A stretch of DNA of 64,000 nt, taken from the NCBI GenBank assembly GCA_022575985.1, contig JAKSXM010000272.1, positions 21,696,501-21,760,500 on the forward strand. Direction: 5' to 3'. A model generated the notes under the pieces. That model ran no database searches. It saw nothing but the letters and a program-made list of their open reading frames with translations, and was not told the DNA's origin. This DNA is from Anagrus nilaparvatae (taxonomy: Eukaryota; Arthropoda; Insecta; Hymenoptera; Mymaridae). Shown piece after piece: positions 1 through 11,410 of this stretch. The position numbers were made by a program, and so were the translations under genes. Numbering within the stretch: position 1 is the first letter of the stretch; every line of letters begins with the position of its first letter.

Positions 1-1752
1 ACTAAGAGAGTTTGCTTCGAAAAATGACACACTAAAATTTATATAAACGATTATGATCATAATAAGCTAAAAGAATCCAGAAGCAGTATAATCTACATCC
101 CTCCTAAAAAATTTTTATTAAAACTAAAAATTCACCATAGAATAACCCATGTACAATTAAATATTCCATTGATTTCAAAACCAAAACAAGAATTCTCTTT
201 ATAAAACATAACAAATTTAATGTTAAATAATATTAAGAAAACTAAAAAATTTGTAATTTATAAAATTTCAAAGCTTCTATTTAAATTATAAATTCTATAT
301 TATAATTATTTAATACATGAAATAATAATTTCTTTAAAAGCACAAAAGATGTGGTACATATATATATACACACTAATACATGTTTATATTTATGTTAAAG
401 GCTTTATTTAATCTAATTAACTTTTATGTTTCTAAATACAGAAATAATGGATTTAATAATACAAGAGGAAAATAATTTTATATCATAATCTTAAGTGCTT
501 ATACATAAAGCTTCAATAATTATTTTTCATTTAATGATTAATTTTTTTTACAACCTTATTTTTTGTATAATTAAAATTTTTTTATATGTGTAATTAAAAA
601 AAAATTATCTGCTTTTATTTTAATTAAAATTTATAAACAGTATTTTTTTTAAATTCTTTATCAAAAAAATAATTCAATTATTTATGTAAGCGCTGTGGTT
701 AGTACACAAATGCATCTTAATACATTAATCAATCACGTATTGATTTATTTGTTATTGAACGTAAAGTAAGTAATCTTTTATTGGTATACTTTAGAATCAA
801 CAAATGAAAATATCCGTGAACTTGACCACACAATTTTATTTATAAAGTTTTTTTTTTCAAGAATGAAAAGTAGAAAAGTAAATTAAAAAGGTCAAGAAAC
901 TTAGATGGATTTTTGCCAAATATTTGATGATGCAAGCTTTCATTGACTTTAATTAATTGTGTACACACTCATAATATTTGATTGTGTCTGTAAATAAAGT
1001 AAGGTTTTGTAGTAGAAATTCTTGGGTAACTGCTTTTTTTTTTAAATAATGGAACTAATCAATCATAAACATAGGGATTATATATCAAAGTACTCTTTTA
1101 TTACATTTTTATGCAAGTGCAAGTGGTCATATTGCATTTGACTGTTTGCCAATATAAGAATTTTCTTTGAAATTTATGAAGATGTTAGATGATTAAAGAG
1201 ATACATTTTTTTAAGAAAAACGAATTTATTTATTTTTTTAAATTTTTTGTTTGCTCAAGTGGCTTGAATTTAAAATGGAACCAAAAAGTATATTTTTTGA
1301 ATAATTAGCTGATAAAAAAATTATTTGATGTAAGGTTATCTGAAGCAAAAAGCGATAAGATTATTTCTTAATTAGTAGTTTATAGTACTAAAAAAAATTG
1401 TAATATTTTCAGTAATTTTGTAGAAAATATAAATTTTAAAAAATTTCAGAGCATGCAAAACATGCAAATCTAATTAATAATTTCCATTATAGAAATTATT
1501 TATTAACAAGCATATACTAAATAAAAACGATTAATTACATTTATAATTTATCGTAAAATAAAATATAGTAGGAAAATACACGCAAAATTTAGTAAAATTA
1601 ACCTTAATTAATTCAGTAAACGTTAAACAACAATTAATAATTATTGATAAATTTAATAAAAAAATAATAAATTTGACTAAAATAGACAGATGAAAAACTG
1701 TAATTTTAGTTAATTATCAATTCTTAAGAATAAAAATTTTAATTTTAAGTTT
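1..1752. other. AT-rich sequence, no gene seen
   Basis: No open frame of useful length and no inverted repeat is visible. The stretch is short A/T runs with a TA/CA-rich tract near 355-375. It may be intergenic or intronic. Confidence 0.6.
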
Positions 1753-2393
1753 TACGTCGAACGCGACGGCAGTGGATTATTTCCGCGGGTACTCGGGATG
1801 CAGTCGGGTTTCATCGGAACGACACTCTAATAATACTATAAGCTGCTGTATAATATGTAATACATATTATTTTGATGTACGTTTTCGTATAGTTTCTGTT
1901 GACTTAGGACTATTGTTCGATTTTTTTTTTCTAAGTTTTGTATTTTTAATTAATGCGTAAAAATCCAAAAATTTATTAAAAAAATTATTTAAAAAAAATA
2001 AAATGTATAAGCTATTGGGAGCGCAGGTGTAAAGGGGGGGGGGGGAGGGGTGCACTTGAATTTAAAAACATTTATTAAAAAAAATTATTTTTTCTTTTTT
2101 AATAGTGGCGGTTGCGGGGTGGAAAGGGGGGCAGGGGTGCACTTGAATTAAAAAAACATTTATTAAAAAAATGATTTTTTTAGTAATAAGTTTTAGGTAT
2201 ATAATTATGTATAATATGATGAGATTTAAAAAAAATAAAATGTAAGCTAATAATATACTTAATTAAATGTAGTTTATTAAAATAATTAAATTAATTATTA
2301 AAAATCATGTAATTGCATGAAAACATGATTGAAACGCCCCGAATCAGCACGAGCGGACCCGACAATAATCCACTTTCGTCGCGTTGGAAGCGT
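1753..2393. mobile_element. Non-autonomous TIR element, about 640 bp
   Basis: The two ends are imperfect inverted repeats of about 65 bp. AACGCGACGGCAGTGGATTA near 1760-1779 pairs with the reverse complement of the stretch at 2365-2385, which differs mainly in reading GAAAG for GGCAG. Pairing continues inward through GC-rich stretches (to about 1820 and from about 2325). The GC-rich ends contrast sharply with the AT-rich interior. No transposase frame is present; the 60-codon frames at 1772-1960 and 1867-2055 overlap the end and look accidental. I could not fix a target-site duplication, so the superfamily is open. It lies directly before a GC-richer open frame at 2492. Confidence 0.65.
2047..2172 (+). 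repeat. Direct duplication inside the TIR element
   Basis: Two copies of a unit that begins GGGGTGCACTTGAATT and continues into AAAACATTTATTAAAAAAA start at 2047 and 2134, about 87 bp apart. Each is preceded by a G-rich run (2034-2050 and 2116-2136). The duplication is internal to the element at 1753-2393. Confidence 0.7.
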
Positions 2394-2409
2394 AAGTTTA
2401 ATTTTATAT

Positions 2410-2674
2410 TTAATTTGTAGACCACTCAGAAAGCTCATCTTCCCATGCCTTAAGTACAGAGTACAAAAGGTGAACGATCATCGATGACTGAGATCTCGAC
2501 ATAGCCCAGATCTCAAGTCTTCCTCACGCTCAAGAAAGAGAGCTACGTCTCCTCATCGTGGCTGCATCGACTCGTCTATTGAGTAGAGAGTCTGCGAAGA
2601 TATACTACAGAAATGATCCTGTGAAGTATGATCTTAATTTAATTCTGCGTTCATCGATCTTATATAGAGTTTAA
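2410..2674 (+). pseudogene. GC-richer open frame of 60 codons, unidentified
   Basis: From 2410 to 2640 the base composition rises well above the surroundings. One plus-strand frame is open from 2492 to the stop at 2672-2674, with mixed codons and charged residues, for example AQERELRLLIVAAS and IYYRNDPVKYDLN. There is no methionine start, a TGA lies directly before it, and another short open stretch (HSESSSSHALSTEYKR) sits just upstream in a different frame. That pattern fits a frameshifted relic or an internal exon without its partners. I do not recognise the family. It could be a retroelement remnant or a noncoding transcript. Confidence 0.3.
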
Positions 2675-4018
2675 ATGTCATTTTATTTACGAGTTTAATT
2701 TTTAGAAGGTACGCACCTAGCGGTAATTTTTGAAACTATGGTATTTTAAAAATTATTATAAAAGCGCGGCAAATTCAAACGTATAATTAATTAATAATAG
2801 CTTATTTTGAGAATATTTAAAATTTTTTATAAAAATTCCAATTTAAACTAACAATGTACAACGTAATATTTCAAATAATATATGCACAGACATAAAATAT
2901 CTTATATTTAACATAAATTTTATAAATTATTAATAAATATAGCTGCATGATAGATTTAGCTAGTAATAAATCTTCTACGTATAAATTTGTAATGAGAAGA
3001 ACTCTTGAGACTTAGTATAAGACGTGATTCTTGAAATAATTATTATTCAATTTAAATTCTATAAAGTTTTAGTAAGGTGTATATGTACAAAATCTCTTGA
3101 ATTATACTTTCAAGTGTATAATATCTGGATTTTATTTAAAGTAGTAAGTACGTATTTTAAGATTCGTCTTGTACAGTAAGTTTTAATTATGTATTTTATG
3201 TTCTAAATAAGTAAAAATTTTATATGAAATACGGAATTACTTAGGGAATTACTTGCTAGGTACGTATAATTGATGGTTTGTTTTAAATATACTGATATTA
3301 AATTTTAATATATTTTAATTATCTAAAGTTATAAGATTTCAAATTAAAAAATTCAAAAAAATTAACTATAAAAAATATATCAAAAGTTAACTTTTTTTTC
3401 TTGATGGTAAGGCTCTTTCTAGATCTTTTAATCTTGTGTGCACATGGAATTAAAAAATATTTATTAGGTCTAGAAAGGGCTTAAGTTATATAAACTCCTG
3501 TATAAACTACAAATTCATACTTACTTTATTTGTTTATTTTTTAATATAAAAAAGTTATGTAATTCTTATATTAATTTATAAAATATAAATTACAAAAATT
3601 TTGTATATATGGACGGATCTTAGCGTTTTTTCTTTTTTTTTGTTGCTTTTTTTTACATAGTACCAAAATAAGGTCAAACTTTAGATTCTAGACCAATTTC
3701 TAATCTGTATGATTGATATTAACACCTGAAAAACTTATTGCGATTCTAAATGACATTGAAAATAATATGCAGGGGAATTTTTCTTCAAAACAATATTTTG
3801 AAAAACACTATTCTCGCCGTTAGCAAATTTCTCGGTAAATTTATGCTGAACAATTTCGTATAGCTTCAGGCAAAAGTGAAATCCAGTTGTAAAAAGTCAA
3901 TTTCGTTTGTAGTAAGCGAGTATAAATTTCCATTTACCAAATAGTTAAATATATTTGGAACACCAAATGATGAGCTTATTATGTTGAAAAACACACCAAC
4001 CACCCACCAATCATGCCA
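2675..4018. other. AT-rich spacer, no gene seen
   Basis: Nothing beyond AT-rich sequence. A T-rich run near 3625-3655 and the stretch around 3420-3480 have no partner I can find. Confidence 0.5.
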
Positions 4019-4756
4019 TTTGGACTTCAGAGCGAAAAAACATAGGGCTCCATATTATAAAGGGATTTTTAGACTATACTAAAAATACCGCTGGAACCTT
4101 GTTTCTTAAACTAACAACTTCTAGTAGTTGGATTAATTTTTTGTGTGTAAAAGACTGTTTTTAATTTCTGTAAACCACAATTTTTTATCAGTAATTAGTC
4201 ATTAAACCGAATGCCCATTTTCAGCCCAAAATAATCAATTTTAAAATTTTAGCCGTAACATTACAATTTTTAATGAAAATAGGTTTTATTGGACTCAAAA
4301 ATTTTGTGCTAGCTTGAATTTCCTAAAAATTATTTTCCCGTTTGATTTCCTTTAGTTATATTTGAGATATAGCGCTATAAAGTTATACAAAATAATAACC
4401 TTAAATTGGGACATTTACTTTAAATTATTATATCTCAAAAAGGTGTGATAGAAAATAGAATCAAAAAATTTTGTAAAATTGTAGTTTAAAGAAAATTTTT
4501 GAGACCTAAAATACATTTTTTCATCAAAAATTGAATCAATTTAAAAATTAGTCCAAAAAATTTTGAACCGAAAATGGGTATTCAGTTTATGCGATTTTCT
4601 GGCGTTAAAAAGTGACATTTAGACATAAAAAAATAAGATCGATCGAAAGTAGATTGGTTAAAAATTAAAGCTACAGCCATATTTCGAATATACCCTAAAA
4701 ATTTTATCTTATATAACACGAGGTCCTGTGGTTCTAGAAACAGAAGGCTCATTGTA
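4019..4756. mobile_element. Family C inverted-repeat element
   Basis: The left arm runs from about 4019 to 4215 and includes CATAGGGCTCCATATTATAA and CCGAATGCCCATTTTC. The right arm runs from about 4570 to 4756 and includes GAAAATGGGTATTCAGTTTA and ACAGAAGGCTCATTG. The two arms are recognisably complementary along most of their length. The same arms recur at 26700-27577 and 46406-46920, which supports a dispersed non-autonomous DNA transposon. The 79-codon minus frame at 4582-4821 lies in the right arm and is not a gene. Confidence 0.65.
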
Positions 4757-5161
4757 ATAAATTGAAGACGTTGAAGTTTTTTCTTGAATATACTAAAGCC
4801 ATCCATAACTATTTGGTGCAATTAATTAGTTGACAGGGAAGATATTATGATAAAGCGTTTTAAAATAATTAAAAAATTTTGACTGAATGAAAACTAATTT
4901 AAACAAAGCAAATTCTCTAAATTTCAAAAACTAACTCTACTTGCAGAATACTCTTATTATTTTTTTTCATTATTTTTCGCAGCTCAAAAAAATAATCCAA
5001 TTGTATTATAAATGTCTTATTTATAGAATAAATATAAGTTTAAATTAAAACAATAATCATAATAATAAAATTTTATCATCAGATTTAAATCTTAAATAAA
5101 AAAAAAAATAGGTATAATCAACTTTTTTCATTGTTCGTTTTAATATAGAAAAGAGTAACAA
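4757..5161. other. Spacer between two transposons
   Basis: About 400 bp of AT-rich sequence between the family C element and the pogo-like element; no frame or repeat was recognised. Confidence 0.5.
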
Positions 5162-6108
5162 TACACTGGAACCTCGATTATCCGGACCTCAATTATACGG
5201 ATTCTGGATCAACCGGAATGGCTTTTGGTCAAAAAAAAAAAAATTAGTTATTTTTTTTCTTTAATTTATGTAAAAGTTATTTTAAACACACAATAAAGAG
5301 CATTGCTAAAAGTATACCCTCGCTGGCGGCCTTTTTTTTGAAAGATATTATAATTTTATTCAATCAGAAATTTCAATAAAAATTATTAAGATACAATAAT
5401 AAATTTTTGTATTTTTTACTAAACTTTATGACTTTATTACCGGATATATTTCATTATTCTTATAGATGGGTATAAATCTATCATAAAATTATTCCATTAA
5501 TTTTTTTATTTTATATGAGTAAAGAATTTTGGCTAAACTTTTATTTGATTGTTTGTTTTTAATATTTTTTTTAGTCGTGACTTTTTTTAAATGTACAATT
5601 AAATGACCGAAGGTTTTACGATCTATCGTGATGTATAACATATTTACATATTTTAATTCTGAGTAATATTTTTTTCTTTTTTTTTTACATCGATTCTCAT
5701 TATTCGTAAACACAACTGAATCTTATAAAAAATTTTTTTTTTATTTTTATGACTTATCTGGAAAGTGAGAAATATTTTGTAATTTTTATTAAATAGAATT
5801 TAATGTATACATCATACATATGTATAAACTTTTTTTTCTGCCTTTTTTTATTTTCAGGATTTAGTTTTAAATTTTACGTGTTTTGGTTTATTTCTGACAA
5901 ATTTTTTCAATTAAAGTTTTTTTTTAGATCCATGTTAAATTATGCACTACGAATAAAAATTTTAATCCCTTAAAATAAACTTTTAATCACCCTAACCATT
6001 TTTTTATTTTATGGGCAATTTTTTTTACTTTTTCCGTATTAACCGGATTTTCAGATATCCGGATCGGGGTTAGTCTCACCTAGTCCGGATAATCGAGGTT
6101 CCAGTGTA
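5162..6108. mobile_element. Pogo/Tigger-like MITE with TA duplications
   Basis: The element spans 5164-6106 (943 bp). It begins CACTGGAACCTCGATTATCC and ends with the exact reverse complement, GGATAATCGAGGTTCCAGTG. TA flanks both ends (5162-5163 and 6107-6108), the target duplication of the Tc1/mariner/pogo superfamily. A second inner pair of CCGGA-containing motifs (near 5186-5215 and 6040-6066) may be subterminal transposase sites. GTTCCAGTG-type ends with CGATTATCCGG are typical of pogo/Tigger-like elements in animals, which is family knowledge rather than a search result. The interior has no DDE transposase frame; the 74-codon minus frame at 5489-5713 is low complexity. It is a non-autonomous deletion derivative. 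Confidence 0.88.
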
Positions 6109-6639
6109 TAAGTAAAGAAAAAAAAAATTGAGTCTGTACCATATAATATGAGCTGTTTCTGACAATGTATATAATCCAATCTTATACATTTATAAAAAAA
6201 AGACGTGAGAAAACTTTAGCTAACTGGTCGGAAAATAAAATGTAATATTCTATGTCATTTATTTTAACGCGGTCAAAACAATTTTTTTTTTTACAACATT
6301 TAAAAAAAATAAAAAGTAATTTTTTTCTTCAAAATGATAATAATTTTTTTTACTTAATGTTTTTTATTGATTTTTATTTAATAATGCACTCAAAATTTGT
6401 TATTATTATTATTTTTTTTGTATTTATTAAATAAAAGTAAATTGAAATGTCAGTAAGTAAATGTAACGAAAAATAATAGAAATGTTGGAATTTTTTATTT
6501 TAAAAGTACTTATTTACACTACTTTGTATTTTAACATTTTATATTTTTGAAATTATAAAGAAATAAAATTTTATTTATTTTATTGGCATTTTGGAATTAT
6601 GTTACTTTTTTTAAATAAAGTAATAATATTTTTACTGAA
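6109..6639. other. AT-rich spacer
   Basis: It holds a 60-codon plus frame (6252-6434) made almost entirely of F, I, L, N and K codons from T-runs, which I do not regard as a gene. Confidence 0.5.
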
Positions 6640-6850
6640 GGGCTAAAAGGCGTGAATTTGCTAAACAAAAACGTGTTTTCTTGCCACTGATGAAGAAAAA
6701 TTGAATACATATTATGACCTTTGGCCACAAAGATCAGTAAGTGTCTTTGCTTGTTAATAACAAAAGAATGCCCCAAATCATAATTTACCATCTGGATTGA
6801 AGCTGGAGTTACCAGTAATTTACACGTTTGGTTTAGGCTAGTCTCTATTT
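6640..6850. repeat. Family D dispersed repeat, copy 1
   Basis: It shares TTTTCTTGCCACTGA, then CCTTTGGCC, then AAAGAATGCCCCA, in the same order with the copies at 30045-30240 and 39920-40092. Here the CCTTTGGCCACAAAGATCAG stretch is followed by about 35 bp not seen in the other copies before AAAGAATGCCCCAAATC. The overlapping 64-codon minus frame (6597-6791) is a by-product. Confidence 0.6.
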
Positions 6851-9800
6851 TTTTAATTTTCTATCTGCCTGAATTGAAATTCATTATTTAGCAGTTTAAA
6901 CTAAAATTAGTCCCAAAGTAATTTTATTTTTAAGTTTTTCGGGTAATAATGAAGCTGAAATTAAAAACTAAAGTCATTTTCAGATTCAGATTAAACTTTT
7001 TTAAAAAAAATTTTATTTTTGTTCTAATTTTCAACCTACAAAAACCATTCTAAAACCAAACAAAAATTACATAAGTTTTTATTTATTCAAATTATGTAAC
7101 CTAAAAACAAAAAATTGATTTCTAAATAAATAAAGAAAAAAACAAGTCTAATTAAAGTGTACTTAAAATACTATTAGAAAAAAAAAAATTAAATATTTTA
7201 TATCTCATATAATATAAGTTTTCAAAACTGTTGAGTATGTCTCTGAATATTATAAAAGAAATAAAAAAGAATACTTATAACTTTAAGCAAAAAATATCGA
7301 TCTTAAAAAAAAGTGCAATTGAAGTTTACGAGAAAATTTTTTTTTTTTTTGAGTATGAAATAAAAGTTATTGGTTTCCCATATTTTTTTTTTCTAACGTT
7401 GTGTTTTATTTATTTTTTTATTTTAGATAGAGCATCTTCTTTTTTATGACCTGATAAAATAAATATGGTAATTGATTATAAATTACAAAAAACAATATTT
7501 CATAATTTAATTAGTCACGTCAACTTAAAAAAATTATAATTTATTTGCATATTTTACTTAGACATTTTTCTTGAAAAAAAAAATGGAACGATAATTATAA
7601 AAAAACTAGTAAATATATTATAAGCCACTAAGAAGCAGAAAAGAAAATTAAGAGCTCTTGTTACAGGCTTGTTATGAAAAAAAAAATAGGTATAGAAAAA
7701 AAAAGAAGCTTCCTATAGAAAGTATAAGACAGACTTTTAAGAATAGAAAATCTCTAGAAGAGCGTAATGCTATTTTTTTTTCTATAATGCTTTTACAGGT
7801 GTTTTAAGTCTTGAAAAATTTTATACTATAGAAAAAAAAGGGTTTTTTTTTTAGTACTTAAAGAAAAAGTGTGAATTTTTTTTTTTTATTCGATTATAGT
7901 AGAAAAAATAATAATCGTAGGAATTTTAAGGGTGTTATTAAAATGTGGAGTTTGACGCTTTTTTATATCTAAAAATAATGAAAAAAATATTTTTTTACGA
8001 TTTTGTTTCTTTTTAATTAGGCCAAATTTTTAATTACTTAGATTAATTTGATGATTTTTTCAGTGCATTGGATTTTTATTTTTACGTGTACAAGGCAATA
8101 ATTTTAACAAAGTGATATAACGGGTTGTAGTTAATCAGGGATAAAAAAACAATAGATTCATAAAAGTTACTGAGTAATATTTTATTTTTTTAGTAATTTT
8201 AAAAAATCAATTTTTGTAAGTAATAAGTAATAATAATTTTGTGGTTGATATTTTATTTGTGTTAAGTTACCATTTCTGTTAAGTTCAGAGCTTGCATTAA
8301 ATATACTGTAAAAAATATACTCTGATCTAAATTTAAAAAAAATATTTGAGTGTGTGATAAGGATTCTACTTTTGACTAATCAATATTTTTTAACATTTAT
8401 TCAATGCAATTTCATTTTCTAGGGTTTTACATATAAAAGGAATTCAAAAATATAGCAAGCGAAAATACCTACTCGGTGACATTTTTAGTCCAAAATATTA
8501 GTTTTTTCGGATCTTGTTTTCCCCCTCCCCACTAAGTCTCCCGACTGGAAATTGCCCGAAATTACATAAAAAAATAAAGACAAGTACAGTCATTTCAACC
8601 TTTTGAAAGAATCTGCATATTTTAACAATTTAACAACTTAGTCTATTATTTTGTTATTAACTTTTTCACAATCGCAATTTTGTTTTTATAGTACTTTTTT
8701 TCTTTTATGAGGCTTTGCCCACAAGAGAATATGTTATTTATTTATTTTATTCACCATTTGGGGGTAGGTTAGCAGACATCAGGCATCATAATTTATCAAA
8801 CCAAAAACTTATTTTTATGACTTATTTAAAATAAAATTCTATTAAAATATAATCATTTTATTAAGGAGAGGGGCTCCTTTTTTCTTTAGTGCTTTAAATT
8901 GAGTTCCTTAATTTTTCTAAGGGATTAAAAAATTTTTGCATTCTTAATAAACTCATAAGACCTTTTTGTGCAAACCTATTTCCACATTTAGGGGATGATA
9001 TCTCTTTTTTAAGGGTTGTGAGAAAGAAATTCAAAGAACAACCAAAATTAACTAATACTAGATATTTTTAGCCTAAAATATTTATTTTTTGATATAAATA
9101 CATTTAGATGTCATGAAAGTGTTTTTTACTAGGCACTCATGAATTAAATTAGTTTTTTTTAATACTCAAATGTATTCTTCAGTAATATATTTCACAATAG
9201 AAAAAAAATTTTTTCAAGAAATTTTTATATAGGGCATTTTCTATTTTTATCTTTATTTATTAATGAATACTCGAACATGAATAGTCTATATTATTATCTA
9301 CGCAAATCAATACATTTTAATTGAACTATGTAATTAGAGAAAGGAAGTTATGTACATATAGAATATTGGTATTAATATATTTGTTGTGTATATATATGTA
9401 TATGGGGTAGTCCAAAAATTATATAATCAAAATTTAAAAATTTAATTTTTCTGCGTTGAAACAACCAAGAGTCGCGTTCAAATTATTTTTCTCTAAATGC
9501 ACAATTAAAAATAAGTTTTAACACCTAGTTTCAGCTTATAGCAGGTCCCTCTATTTTTTGCAGCATTTTTTGTGTTTTTGGCCTTTGTTTTTTTTTCTTC
9601 AACGATACAGAAATATTTAAACTGGCTTAAAAAAGAGAATTTTTAAGTATAATTTTCCAAAGAACTTGAAACTTAATTAAAATTTTCTAGAACAGAGAAG
9701 TAGATCCCAGAAATTCTGTTGCTTTTATTTCATTTTTTTAGGATATTAACCTAGAACTTTTTTAATTTCTATTTAGAAAATCATTATTTTATTTCATAAG

Positions 9801-9892
9801 ATATTTTGGCCTGCTTCCCTTGAGTATTTATATCATTCAAAATAATAACTCCTCTATAATAGCAGTGTAATAGACACATTTTGTACTAAAAA
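6851..9892. other. AT-rich stretch, no gene seen
   Basis: About 3 kb with no convincing gene. The 72-codon plus frame at 7231-7449 is dominated by poly-T phenylalanine codons. A short open stretch at 7700-7806 is better balanced (for example SIRQTFKNRKSLEERN) but has no start, no partner exon and no recognised family. A pyrimidine-rich patch lies at 8518-8545. Confidence 0.5.
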
Positions 9893-10366
9893 AACTTATA
9901 ACCTGTTTGTGTAAACACAACCTAAATGCATGGAACATGTTTACTTCCAGATGAGAAATAAGTATAATACAAATGTTACTCAACATTATAATACAATTTT
10001 CTAATTTTATAATTTGTAATTGTCACCTTACTAGCTGTTAAGATTCTAAACCCAAACTTTTTTGATTCCCTAAACCTGAAATATTCTAAGTCCCTTAATC
10101 GATATTATTCCAAGCCCTAAACCTGAATTATTCCAAGTCCCTGAACCTGAATTATTCCAAGTCCCTAAATCGATATTATTCTAAGTCCATAAACCTAAGT
10201 CCCAGATTTTTCAAATTTTTTTAAAAGTATTTTATTTATTTATATATTTTTACCTAATTATTCTAAGTCTCATTTGACCCCCCCCCCTTAAATAGAACAA
10301 ATTTGACTCCCCCTCCTTAATTTTCAAGTTCTGAAGTACCCCCTCCCTATAAACATGTTCCATGTT
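9893..10366 (-). repeat. Family B repeat, copy 1, with tandem core
   Basis: In this orientation the order is CTTATAACCTGTTTGTGTAA, then GTCACCTTACTAG, a tandem core (10045-10195), C-rich runs (10268-10335), and ATAAACATGTTCC. The reverse complement of this order occurs at 33076-33447 and 52578-52888. The core repeats a unit of about 25-31 bp built on AACCTGAATTATTCCAAGTC, at least four times with divergence. The flanking GTTTGTGTAAACACAACC is itself partly palindromic. No coding capacity is seen. Confidence 0.7.
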
Positions 10367-10933
10367 AAAATTCAATACTAATAAAAGTCAAAGTTCTTTT
10401 GAAAACCTAAAAACTTTCAGACTTTCATAATTAAAAAAAGTAAATTTTACTTAAATTTGATCATATATATTTAAAAGGTCTATAATATAAAGGTATATAA
10501 TATAAATATAACTAATTAGATTATCAATATTTTATCTGTTTTAATAAAATATATTAACAAAATTTTATTAAATTATTTTATAAAATATATATCCTTGATT
10601 TATTTTTAATTCACGATTCGTTTTATTTAAAATTAATACCATTCAAAAACGTTAATTCATTTAATAAATGAAAATGTCTAGGTTAGATATATAAAATTTC
10701 ATTACATTAATTAAATATCTGCTGTGTCGTAAGAATAAAAAAAATCAAACAAAGAATTTTACGTCATCATTTATATGCCTAATCAAATAAAAAATAATAT
10801 TTTATTTGTACGCATATAAATAAAATATTTCTTTAGGGGTAAATTAGCCTGTAAGTTTTGTATTTAAAAATTTTAAGGTTTTTTTAACACTGATTAGAAT
10901 TAGAATTATAAAATTAAAAACTAGCTTATTAAT
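10367..10933. other. AT-rich spacer
   Basis: No frame or repeat was recognised. TATAATATAAAGGTATATAA near 10480-10500 is a short local duplication. Confidence 0.5.
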
Positions 10934-11285
10934 GACCATTTTATGGAGCATATTTTAACTAGATTTTTGGGGACTCTATTGTTAAAACAATTGAAATTCA
11001 GTGCCCTTAAGGGGCGATTTCATGCATCAAATTCTTACTAGATTCTGGGGACTCTAGAGCTGAACAGATTGAACTCTAGTAATTATTACTTAACATTAAT
11101 TAAAATTTTGCTCAGAGACAATTTATGGATTCTGTTCGAGAAGAATTTTAATAATTTTTGAGTCATAATTAATTATTTCTACACTAGTGCCCCTAGAATC
11201 TAGTAAGAATATGCTCCATGCAAGCTCCATGAAATCGACCCTTTAGAAATCTAGTAAAAATATATTTCATGAAATTCCTCCTATT
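10934..11285. mobile_element. Family A hairpin MITE, apparently two nested copies
   Basis: Two left arms and two right arms are visible. The outer left arm is at 10934-10999 (TTTTATGGAGCATATTTTAA, then CTAGATTTTTGGGGACTC) and the outer right arm at about 11250-11285 (CTAGTAAAAATATATTTCAT). The inner left arm is at 11008-11090 (AAGGGGCGATTTCATGC) and the inner right arm at about 11180-11247 (CCCTAGAATCTAGTAAGAAT, then CATGAAATCGACCCTTTA). The order left-left-right-right is what insertion of one copy inside another would give. The same arms form simple hairpins at 16011 and 45822. Confidence 0.6.
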
Positions 11286-11287
11286 GC

Positions 11288-11410
11288 ACACTAAAAAAAG
11301 AATCCGATTGCCGCTAACAGAATGCTAGTTGTAACAGCTGGAATTTTTGTTTCTTTTAAATGGTTCCAAATGATAAAATCTAAAAAAAATTTTTTTTAAA
11401 CTCCACTGTG
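11288..11410 (-). mobile_element. CACTG-family MITE relic
   Basis: The left end, ACTAAAAAAAGAATCCGATTGCCGCTAA followed by GAATGCTAGTTGTAA, matches with divergence the left end of the large element at 57039 (CACTGAAAAAAAAATCCGC). Reading the opposite strand, AATTTAAAAGAAACAAAA-like sequence and CAGCTGTTACAAC match the right end of the copy at 46925-47155. The distal end is degraded or lost. The 145-codon minus frame at 11325-11762 overlaps this relic and is lysine/isoleucine/phenylalanine-rich, so I do not treat it as a gene. Confidence 0.5.

Noticed and set aside
4582..4821. 79-codon minus frame
   Set aside because: It sits in the right arm of the family C inverted-repeat element and is not conserved in the other copies by eye.
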